NCBI GenBank assembly: GCA_043806395.1
Contig: JAZDHC010000044.1
Coordinates: forward strand, 1 to 8,852
DNA: 8,852 nucleotides
Reading direction: 5' to 3'
Source: CG2-30-40-21 sp043806395
Lineage (GTDB): Bacteria; UBA9089; CG2-30-40-21
Every line of letters begins with the position of its first letter. Positions within the stretch are counted from its first letter, which is position 1. The position numbers and the translations under genes were made by a program. Positions 1 to 5,966 of this stretch are shown here, piece after piece. The notes beneath the pieces are model-generated. The model saw nothing but the letters and a program-made list of their open reading frames with translations. It did not search any database and was not told the DNA's origin.

Positions 1-204
1 TATACTCAGCAATGTCATAAATTGTGTTTTTCGCTGGTCTTAATCAACGATAGCTGCGTTGTTCAGGTTCGTAGGGGCGAACCTATGTGTTCGCCCAATT
101 ATTTGGGTAGACACACAGGTCTACCCCTACGGTCCATCTTCACGCCTTGCTCTCCTTGATTAATCCTCACCGAAAATTCACAATTTATGCCCTCGCTGAG
201 TATA
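1..204. mobile_element. 204-bp MITE-like palindromic element, copy 1
   Basis: The element starts and ends with inverted TATACTCAGC/GCTGAGTATA. The terminal inverted repeats pair over 26 nt (1-26 with 179-204) at 23 of 26 positions, and weaker pairing continues inward. It has no coding capacity. The centre (71-130) is a 60-nt inverted repeat made of two small hairpins. A second copy of the same length and orientation lies at 4611-4814 and differs at 6 positions (about 97% identity). The TA-rich ends would fit a TA or TATA target duplication, as for MITEs mobilised by IS630/Tc1-type transposases, but no transposase is present and this is inference. The left edge coincides with the window edge, so the outer flank cannot be seen. 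Confidence 0.85.
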
Positions 205-221
205 CCTGACTGAAATTTTCC

Positions 222-250
222 TTGACTTTACTTAGCCTTCCTGCTAAACT
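222..250 (+). promoter_or_regulatory. sigma70-type promoter for the helicase-nuclease gene
   Basis: A -35 box TTGACT (222-227) and a -10 box TAAACT (245-250) are separated by exactly 17 bp. The predicted transcription start near 257 leaves a leader of about 34 nt before the ATG at 291. The -35 box begins 18 bp after the end of the MITE, so the promoter lies outside the element and was not brought in by it. Confidence 0.65.
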
Positions 251-274
251 GTAGTCATTCAGCCGTCAAACTAT

Positions 275-280
275 GAGGAG
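275..280 (+). promoter_or_regulatory. Ribosome binding site deciding the helicase start
   Basis: GAGGAG lies 10 nt before the ATG at 291. The reading frame is open from an earlier ATG at 273, but that codon overlaps the GAGGAG and has no purine-rich site of its own. The ATG at 282 is only 1 nt away from the site. The start at 291 is therefore preferred. Confidence 0.6.
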
Positions 281-290
281 AATGTTGAAA

Positions 291-3200
291 ATGCCTCAAC
301 AACAATTAAAATTTCCACATATCATTGTAACCTCAGCCTCTGCAGGCTCTGGGAAAACCCATACTCTTTCTGAGCGATATATAGACTTTCTTTTTTCTAC
401 GCCCTTTATCCCCTTATCCAATATTCTGGCAATTACATTTACAAATAAGGCAACAACTGAGATGAAGGATAGGATTATTGGCAAGCTGAAGGAAAAAGCC
501 ATAATAAATTCTCCAGAGGAGGAAATGGCATCAAAGCGATTAAATGAATTGTTTGACAGGTATTCGGATTTTAAGATACAAACCATTGATTCTTTTTTAA
601 CGAATATAGGTACTGTCTCTGCTCTGGAATTGGGATTTCCACCATATTTTGAAATAACACTTAACGAGCAACCAACACTTAATCTTGTTCTTGACGAATT
701 GTTGGACAGGGTTCGCCCGGATTCAAGGGATGAGATTACCCATTGTTTTCTTCAATTGATTGATGAATTTCTGAGATTAAATCCAGAGACCGGATGGGGC
801 ATAAAAGGAACAATCCTTCAAAATATCAGTACCTTAAGAGGGCAGACAACCTTGAGGGGATATAAAACAAGAAGGGCATTTTCTTATAAGGAATTGGAAG
901 GGTGCCAAAGGTTGGTAAAAGAGAATGTTGCTGAATTTATGAGGGCAAATAGGGATTTGTTAAAATTTAATGCGTACTTTGAGAAAGCTGCCAACTCCTT
1001 TGTTGAAAATAACAAAGATCCATGGGATAGTACAATGTTTTCAAAAAATACTGTACTTGAGATTTGCAAGAAGGATTCAATTATCACGCCTGACCACGAA
1101 AAAATATGGCAGGAGATTCGGGCAGGGGTATCATCATTATCTGAGATGACATCACACTGTTATCTGTGTCCATTCATTGATGTTATGACATTTTTTGATA
1201 ATGCATTGGAGTTGTTCAAGGCTCAAAAACAAGTAATCTTTATGGCAGACCTGAACCTTGAGATTAAGGGCTTGCTTGATACCCAGGGGATTGTTCCAGA
1301 GATTTACCTTCATCTTGGGAATAGAATAGCACACTTCTTTATAGATGAATTTCAGGATACAAGCAGGATTCAATGGGAAAATTTATTTCCACTCATTGAG
1401 GAATCCCTTTCTAAGGCAGGCTCTTTATTTTATGTTGGTGATAAAAAGCAGGCTATTTACCGATTTCGAGGTGGAGACAGTACCCTGTTTGATGAGGCAA
1501 AATCTGTATTTCTTAGTGTTGATGATATTAAGGAAGATTTTCCAACTACAAACTATAGAAGTCGTGAGCAAATTATATCCTTTGTGAATCATGTTTTTTC
1601 GCAGGATAATCTAAAGGAATGGATACAAGGCAATAAGCATATCTATGAAAAAGGGGCTGATCTATCCAACATTTATAATATCTATAGTCATGTCAAACAG
1701 TCTCCTCATGCCGTGGAAAAGGCAAGGGGAGGGTTTGTCAGGGTAGAGAGAATCACGGCTGTAGAGGAGGGCAGGAGGGAAAAAGGCACAGAGGAGAAAA
1801 TCACAAAAGAAGATGTGGATATAGAGATTGAGAAACGATTGGTTTTGTTGCTAAAGGATCAGATACTCCACAGGTTTTCTCCAAATGAGGTTGCAATTAT
1901 TGTCAGAACAAATAAAGAGGCTTCATGGGTGACTAAAATCCTGTCAGCTCAAAATATCCCTGTTGCCTCAGAAAAAACCCTTGACATATCCTCAAACCAT
2001 CTTATTTGCGAAATAGTCAGGTTTCTAACATTTTTAGACTCACCTATTGATAACTTTTCATTTGCTTGCTTCATTTCAGGGGATATCTTTTGCAGGGCAA
2101 CGAATATTACCCGCGAGGATATATTTGCATTTTTATTGAAGAATCGAACAAATGGCAAGACACTTTACACCCTGTTCAGAGAAGAAAGGAATGAAATATG
2201 GGAGACATATATTGAGCCATACTTTCATGCAGTGGGGTTTTTGCCGCCCTATGACCTTATCAATAAAATATTCAAAGGATACCTCGTATTCCAGAATTTT
2301 CCTGAATATGAGGGGTTTTTCTATCAACTTCTTGAGGTGTTAAGGCATTGCGAGACAATGGGTGAGAATAGTCTGAAGGCATTTCTTGCCAAATGGTATA
2401 ATGAGGATAAGGTGGAAGAGGAGAAGAAGGCATTCCAGGCTGTTTTGCCTGAATATGTTGATGCCGTCAAAATCTGGACGATTCATAAGGCAAAGGGACT
2501 CGATTCTCAGGTAGTTATTATTCCATTTGCCTATTTGAGTAATGAATCAATCGATATGGTTTACGAAATAAATAACGATGGTAATTGTATTCTGTATCGG
2601 ATTAATGAAAAAAGACGACGAGTATCTTCAAGGCTTGATGAATTATATCAAAAGGAGTTCAGCCTTCAGCTTACAGATGAGTTGAATGCATTTTATGTAG
2701 CTCTTACCAGGGCAGCAGATGAGATGTATATCTTTGTGCCAGAATACAAAAATATGGCTGGAAAACTTAGCCCACCTATCTTTTTTGATGAAAACCCTGT
2801 TATGGAGTATGGTGAAAAGATTGTTCGACAGAGCCAACCTGAATCCTATCAAAAAGAAACACATATCTATCCACAGATACTTCATGAGTGGCAGGATAAG
2901 CTCGTAAATAAAAAGAAGAAGATAGATACAGAGGCTGAAAAAAGGGGAAGGCTTGTCCATGAATTTCTGGCAGGGATAAAATGGCTTCCCGTGGAATGGG
3001 AAGAAGAACTGGAGGTTAAATTTGCCGTGCTGCCCAAAGAACAACAAGAAATAATGAGGAAATTCTTTGATAATAAGGATGTCAGAAGATGGTTTGTCCT
3101 GACAGATGGAGAAGAGGTTTATTGTGAGAAAGAGATAGTTGATGCCTATGGTTTAATTCATCGTCCGGATCGAATGCTTGTATTTCCTGATAGTGTGGCA

Positions 3201-3350
3201 ATCATTGAATTCAAATCAGGTGAGATACACAATCAGGCACATCAGCAGCAGGTAAGGGAATATTTAAGCCTTGTTTCCGATATGTACACAGATAGGGAGA
3301 TTGAGGGGTGGATAGTGTATGTGGATGAAGGGGTAAGTATTCGGGTGTAG
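291..3350 (+). CDS. UvrD/AddA-type ATP-dependent helicase with C-terminal RecB-family nuclease
   Basis: This is a superfamily 1A DNA helicase of about 1019 residues (numbering from the ATG at 291), probably acting at double-strand breaks like AddA or RecB. Motifs in order: Walker A SASAGSGKT (15-23); motif Ia ITFTNKAT (about 48-55); IQTIDSF; Walker B/motif II IDEFQD (351-356); GDKKQAIYRFRGGD (motif III, 383-396); NYRS (motif IV); WTIHKAKGLD (motif V, about 729-738); FYVALTRA (motif VI, about 801-808). The C-terminus keeps a full PD-(D/E)XK nuclease: GRxxH with H890, RPDR with D960, IIEFKSG with E973 and K975, and QQVREY. The protein should therefore be both helicase and nuclease. The partner AddB is not in the window and could lie left of base 1. 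The gene converges on the NYN gene with 18 bp between their ends. An ATG at 273 would add six residues but fits the ribosome site poorly. The family call is firm; the AddA role is inferred. Confidence 0.92.
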   Translation: MPQQQLKFPHIIVTSASAGSGKTHTLSERYIDFLFSTPFIPLSNILAITFTNKATTEMKDRIIGKLKEKAIINSPEEEMASKRLNELFDRYSDFKIQTIDSFLTNIGTVSALELGFPPYFEITLNEQPTLNLVLDELLDRVRPDSRDEITHCFLQLIDEFLRLNPETGWGIKGTILQNISTLRGQTTLRGYKTRRAFSYKELEGCQRLVKENVAEFMRANRDLLKFNAYFEKAANSFVENNKDPWDSTMFSKNTVLEICKKDSIITPDHEKIWQEIRAGVSSLSEMTSHCYLCPFIDVMTFFDNALELFKAQKQVIFMADLNLEIKGLLDTQGIVPEIYLHLGNRIAHFFIDEFQDTSRIQWENLFPLIEESLSKAGSLFYVGDKKQAIYRFRGGDSTLFDEAKSVFLSVDDIKEDFPTTNYRSREQIISFVNHVFSQDNLKEWIQGNKHIYEKGADLSNIYNIYSHVKQSPHAVEKARGGFVRVERITAVEEGRREKGTEEKITKEDVDIEIEKRLVLLLKDQILHRFSPNEVAIIVRTNKEASWVTKILSAQNIPVASEKTLDISSNHLICEIVRFLTFLDSPIDNFSFACFISGDIFCRATNITREDIFAFLLKNRTNGKTLYTLFREERNEIWETYIEPYFHAVGFLPPYDLINKIFKGYLVFQNFPEYEGFFYQLLEVLRHCETMGENSLKAFLAKWYNEDKVEEEKKAFQAVLPEYVDAVKIWTIHKAKGLDSQVVIIPFAYLSNESIDMVYEINNDGNCILYRINEKRRRVSSRLDELYQKEFSLQLTDELNAFYVALTRAADEMYIFVPEYKNMAGKLSPPIFFDENPVMEYGEKIVRQSQPESYQKETHIYPQILHEWQDKLVNKKKKIDTEAEKRGRLVHEFLAGIKWLPVEWEEELEVKFAVLPKEQQEIMRKFFDNKDVRRWFVLTDGEEVYCEKEIVDAYGLIHRPDRMLVFPDSVAIIEFKSGEIHNQAHQQQVREYLSLVSDMYTDREIEGWIVYVDEGVSIRV

Positions 3351-3368
3351 GGAGAAAGCTCATGTCAA

Positions 3369-3854
3369 TTACAAATTCTTTACTATATTCCTTAATCTCT
3401 CCACAGCATCTTTTGACAGATGATCTTCAAGCCTGACAGGCATAACAACAGCTGGCTTTTCCCCATCCGTGACCATGGTTTTTATCTTTTTCTTTAATTC
3501 GGTTGGTGTAACCCTGAACGATCCCTTGCCAAATATCATTCGTTGCTGGGCATAATCTGCTGTGACAACAAGAATATCTTGAGGATTTTGACTTTGATAA
3601 ACCATTTTTTCAATAATGGCATCAGCAGTGGTATTGTATGAGAATATGACTCGTATTGCCTTATCCATGCCATCTAACATTAAGGAAGGCTTTGGGTGTC
3701 CATCAAAGACAATATATATGTCCATATCAATAACATTATGATAATCTACCATCAGATCAATCAGTCTTTGCATGGCTGAGGCAATATTGATCTTTGCCAA
3801 GTCGTTGAGTTCTTTCCATTGATGAATAATATTGTGTCCGTCAATTATTAACAT
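3369..3854 (-). CDS. NYN-domain protein, YacP/Rae1-like endoribonuclease
   Basis: This 161-residue protein fits the YacP family of PIN/NYN nucleases. Its Bacillus member Rae1 cleaves mRNA inside the ribosome. The fold starts at once: MLIIDGHNII is strand 1 with acidic D5 and N8. It is followed by IVFDG (D51), TTADAIIE (D78, E82) and VVTADYAQQ (D100), which together make the expected acidic metal site. The C-terminal region (about 115-161) is helical and basic, as in family members. The ATG at 3854 is the only possible start, because an in-frame TAG lies five codons upstream and no other start codon lies between. The bases just upstream belong to the TAGGCTG hairpin repeat, so there is no Shine-Dalgarno site. 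The N-terminus is a few residues shorter than typical YacP proteins. It is co-directional with the upstream ATPase subunit D and may share its transcript. The substrate is unknown here. Confidence 0.85.
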   Translation of the reverse strand: MLIIDGHNIIHQWKELNDLAKINIASAMQRLIDLMVDYHNVIDMDIYIVFDGHPKPSLMLDGMDKAIRVIFSYNTTADAIIEKMVYQSQNPQDILVVTADYAQQRMIFGKGSFRVTPTELKKKIKTMVTDGEKPAVVMPVRLEDHLSKDAVERLRNIVKNL

Positions 3855-3959
3855 ATAGGCTGTAGGCTATTAGGCTGTAGGCTGTAGGTAGGAAGAGAAG
3901 GTTGCAGGCTATTTCTTTCCCTCAGCCTATAGCCTACAGCCTAATAACCTACAGCCTAT
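3855..3959. repeat. TAGGCTG heptamer repeat forming a long hairpin between two genes
   Basis: The left arm (3855-3891) and right arm (3923-3959) are each 37 nt and complementary at 33 positions, with a 31-nt loop (3892-3922). Each arm is a run of TAGGCTG-type heptamers (TAGGCTGTAGGCTAT and variants), and a further partial unit (GCAGGCTAT) sits in the loop. On the minus strand the right arm supplies the TAG stop (3956-3958) of the ATPase subunit gene. The left arm directly touches the ATG (3852-3854) of the NYN gene, leaving no ribosome site. Transcribed RNA should fold into a stable stem that could limit read-through or translation of the NYN gene; this last point is inference. Confidence 0.9.
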
Positions 3960-4573
3960 CCCCTCACCATCTCCTTTACCTTCATCAATCTGGCCAGATT
4001 GGATCGTTCTGCCTCATCTAATTTTTGTTCAATAGAGGATATTGCCTCGCAAATACCGGGAATTAACACATGTTCTAAGGCATTTACCCTTCGCCGAGTG
4101 GTTTCTAATTCCTCTGAAATAAGCTGGATACATTTTTCTTTACTTGCCATATCTATAAGTTGCGGCATTATTTCCTTGAAAATATTCAGCGAAACATCCA
4201 TATCCCCGGGCGTATGCCAATTTACCGGACATAATTTATCAGCTTCCCACTCTAATTGAAATTGCGGAAGCCGTAGGTTTAAGATACTTGTTTGATTCAC
4301 CGTTATCTCTACCCGTCTTTTTGATCTCCAGAGGGCATCGTCCATAACCTCAATGGCTGTTTCCATTCGGGCAAAGAGGAATGTATTATAGGCTTGCATA
4401 AGCCTTTCCTCCACCAGCAACCTTAATCCTTGAGTTTCTTTTATCATAGACCAGAATCTTCGCATCAACTCTTCTTGCTTATCCTTCAGGAGTTTATGCC
4501 CCCGCCGAACAAGACCGAGCCGTTTCTTTAATCGCATTAATTCCATTCGATTTGGATTTACCTTGAGTTTCAT
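3956..4573 (-). CDS. atpD: V/A-type ATP synthase subunit D
   Basis: This 205-residue protein is the central-shaft subunit D of a rotary V/A-type ATPase, which couples rotation in the catalytic head to ion transport in the membrane ring. The N-terminus has the family signature VNPNRMELMRLKKRLGLVRRGHKLLKDK (residues 5 to about 32, key residues NPNR and RRGHKLLKDK). The C-terminus has the matching second signature EELETTRRRVNALEHVLIP (about 156-174). Both are long coiled-coil helices rich in R, K, E and L. The length is normal for the family. AAGGA lies 9 nt upstream of the ATG. No other ATPase subunit is nearby, although subunits A, B and D usually sit together. The upstream flank is only 37 nt before a MITE, so the gene looks separated from its operon. 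The stop codon is part of the TAGGCTG hairpin repeat, but the C-terminus looks complete. Confidence 0.93.
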   Translation of the reverse strand: MKLKVNPNRMELMRLKKRLGLVRRGHKLLKDKQEELMRRFWSMIKETQGLRLLVEERLMQAYNTFLFARMETAIEVMDDALWRSKRRVEITVNQTSILNLRLPQFQLEWEADKLCPVNWHTPGDMDVSLNIFKEIMPQLIDMASKEKCIQLISEELETTRRRVNALEHVLIPGICEAISSIEQKLDEAERSNLARLMKVKEMVRG

Positions 4574-4575
4574 TT

Positions 4576-4602
4576 GAAATATTCCTTATTTGAAAATATT
4601 TC
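4576..4602 (-). promoter_or_regulatory. Ribosome site in the loop of a small hairpin before atpD
   Basis: On the minus strand GAAATATT and AATATTTC (4595-4602 and 4576-4583) form a perfect 8-bp stem around an 11-nt loop. The Shine-Dalgarno AAGGA (4583-4587) lies in the loop and at its base, 9 nt before the ATG at 4573. The stem is all A/T apart from the closing G-C pair, so any regulatory effect would be weak and is speculative. Confidence 0.35.
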
Positions 4603-4610
4603 GACCTATG

Positions 4611-4814
4611 TATACTCAGCAAGGTCATAAATTGTGTTTTTCGCTGGTCTTAATCAACGATAGCTGTGTTGTTCAGGTTCGTAGGGGCGAACCTATGTGT
4701 TCGCCCAATTATTTGGGTAGACACACAGGTCTACCCCTACGGTCCACCTTCACACCTTGCTCTTCTTGATTAACCCTCACCGAAAATTCACAATTTATGC
4801 CCTCGCTGAGTATA
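4611..4814. mobile_element. 204-bp MITE-like palindromic element, copy 2
   Basis: Same length and orientation as the element at 1-204. The six differences fall at offsets 13, 57, 137, 144, 154 and 164. Terminal repeats of 26 nt match at 24 positions. The outer flanks are CGACCTATG on the left and ATTAGAATT on the right, giving no duplication longer than the TATA or TA already present at the ends. The element separates the minus-strand promoter at 4973-5001 from atpD. The two direct copies could recombine and delete the three genes between them. Confidence 0.85.
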
Positions 4815-5087
4815 ATTAGAATTTATACCTGCAGGACATTAATAACTACCCTCTCTGACATTACAACAGGGATTGTCTTGGTTCACAGTGAATCATAATT
4901 TTCCATTCAATAGTTAAGTCGTCAAGAAAAAATAACTTGTACAGTCGTGCCACCGATTCACCAGATAAATACAGTATAAACCGTTATCTCCTTTTTGTCA
5001 ATTAATATTTATTGGTTTTTTATTAATCCACTTTTTGTTGCTTCGCAGCTCGTTTTTTTCTGGCTTCTATTAATTTTCTATCTCGAC
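4815..5087. other. Gene-free stretch with a promoter and no recognisable product
   Basis: No reading frame of note is seen on either strand; the longest ATG or GTG starts run to only about 7-15 codons. The stretch is AT-rich. It contains a near-consensus minus-strand promoter (4973-5001) and an imperfect palindrome GATTCAC-T-GTGAACC (minus strand, about 4880-4894) that could be an operator. It also contains the probable original end of the glycosylase gene (stop at 5070-5072 before the element at 5087-5216 inserted). No tRNA, rRNA or CRISPR pattern is visible. Confidence 0.6.
4973..5001 (-). promoter_or_regulatory. Near-consensus sigma70 promoter with no gene directly after it
   Basis: On the minus strand TTGACA (4996-5001), a perfect -35 box, is followed after exactly 17 bp by TATACT (4973-4978). 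Transcription would start near 4966 and run through about 150 nt without a convincing gene, then through the 204-bp MITE, and then into atpD about 390 nt away. It may be the promoter of atpD, of a lost gene, or of a small RNA. Confidence 0.65.
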
Positions 5088-5216
5088 AGGCTGTTACGGA
5101 ATAGGTTAAAGTGTCATTCTAAGCGAATGTGAGGAATCTTAACTCATTGATTTACAAGAGATTAAGATTTCTCGGATTCCCTCGAAATGACAGAAAATCG
5201 CATTCCGTAACAGCCT
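5087..5216. mobile_element. 130-bp inverted-repeat element inserted in the glycosylase gene
   Basis: A perfect 15-bp terminal inverted repeat, AGGCTGTTACGGAAT, is found at 5088-5102 and inverted at 5202-5216. Inside it a second inverted repeat of 30 nt (5112-5141 with 5163-5192) matches at 23 positions and begins TGTCATT. The flanks carry a 5-bp direct repeat CTCGA (5082-5086 and 5217-5221), consistent with a target duplication; base 5087 is an extra C at the left junction. The TGTCATTC...GAGGAATCTTA core resembles a repeat that is very widespread in bacterial genomes. It lies at the 3' end of the glycosylase gene, and its RNA hairpin could serve as the end of the transcript. Confidence 0.85.
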
Positions 5217-5966
5217 CTCGAACAGACTTGTAAAGTGAAGTGAGAAAGGGAATATTTTGTTTGGTAGTATTTGATATTGAAGAGGTTGTATAAACCGTTT
5301 TCTCTTTTTACTATTGTTTCTCCAATACACAGGCAATCCGCTTAAGCAACGCCTTACTAAAATACAGCTACCGCAAAGCGGTTTTCCCGGCAAACATATT
5401 AAGGCACTGAAATCCAGAATTCCGAATATCGCTTTTCGAGGTCGGGTAGTTTGAACATATTCTTTTGCGATCTCGATTATTTCTTTCTTCCGCCTTATTT
5501 CACCGGACAGTTTCAGACCAAAGAATCTGTTGAAAGCTCTGGCAATATTACTATCCACCACCCATTCCCGTTTGTTAAAAGCTACGGCTAAAACTATCCC
5601 GGCAACATACTCTCCGGCACCGGGAATCTTTAGCATTTTTTTTCTATCAGCGGGAATCTTACCGTTATATTCCGAAATTACAAATTGAGCTGCTTTTTTA
5701 AAGTGAGCATATCTCCAGTGCAAACCAAGGGATTCAATCAAATCTTTTATGGCATCATCAGATGTTACGGACAGACTGGCAAAGTCAGGAAACTTTTTAG
5801 TGAATTGCTCGTATACAGGAACAACCTGATCCGCCCTTGTCCGCTGAAGCATAAATTCTGCAATCATAATTTTATAGGGATCAATCGTTTCTCTCCAGGG
5901 ATACCTGCGATAATTGTCCTTCTGCCAGTTTGTTAATTTCCTCCTGATGTAGATTGTTTCATTCAT
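5139..5966 (-). CDS. HhH-GPD DNA glycosylase with [4Fe-4S] cluster, MIG-like (MutY/Nth superfamily)
   Basis: This 275-residue enzyme should excise a mismatched base from DNA. Visible parts: YPWRETIDPY (22-31), AEFMLQRT with catalytic-position Glu37, a helix-hairpin-helix IPGAGEY (114-120), VVDSN with catalytic Asp138, and cluster cysteines C191-x6-C198-x2-C201-x5-C207. At position 120, where MutY has Ser and endonuclease III has Lys, it has Tyr, as in the Methanothermobacter T:G-mismatch glycosylase MIG. ILDFSALIC before the cluster also resembles MIG. T:G (or U:G) repair is therefore more likely than A:G repair, and there is no MutY-type NUDIX domain. The start overlaps the response-regulator gene by 8 bp, suggesting translational coupling. 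The last 25 residues (from R251) are encoded by the inserted element. Without it the protein would end SLFEIEN, three residues after E250, with its stop at 5070-5072. The catalytic core is untouched. Confidence 0.85.
   Translation of the reverse strand: MNETIYIRRKLTNWQKDNYRRYPWRETIDPYKIMIAEFMLQRTRADQVVPVYEQFTKKFPDFASLSVTSDDAIKDLIESLGLHWRYAHFKKAAQFVISEYNGKIPADRKKMLKIPGAGEYVAGIVLAVAFNKREWVVDSNIARAFNRFFGLKLSGEIRRKKEIIEIAKEYVQTTRPRKAIFGILDFSALICLPGKPLCGSCILVRRCLSGLPVYWRNNSKKRKRFIQPLQYQILPNKIFPFSLHFTSLFERLLRNAIFCHFEGIREILISCKSMS

Noticed and set aside
2643..3047. Minus-strand open frame of 134 codons opposite the helicase
   Set aside because: It lies opposite the helicase motif VI to nuclease region and has no ribosome site or recognisable domain.
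3855..3959. CRISPR array suggested by repeated TAGGCTG units
   Set aside because: The units are 7 nt, are contiguous without spacers and are arranged as inverted arms, so this is a hairpin repeat.
4574..4610. Possible C-terminal remnant of an upstream ATPase gene, suggested by the ATGA overlap
   Set aside because: The frame is only 11 codons after an in-frame TAG, and the residues do not clearly match an A or B subunit end.
5041..5065. Intrinsic terminator suggested by GCTTCGCAGC followed by a T run
   Set aside because: The stem is only about 3 bp, and on the relevant minus strand the run is A rather than T.
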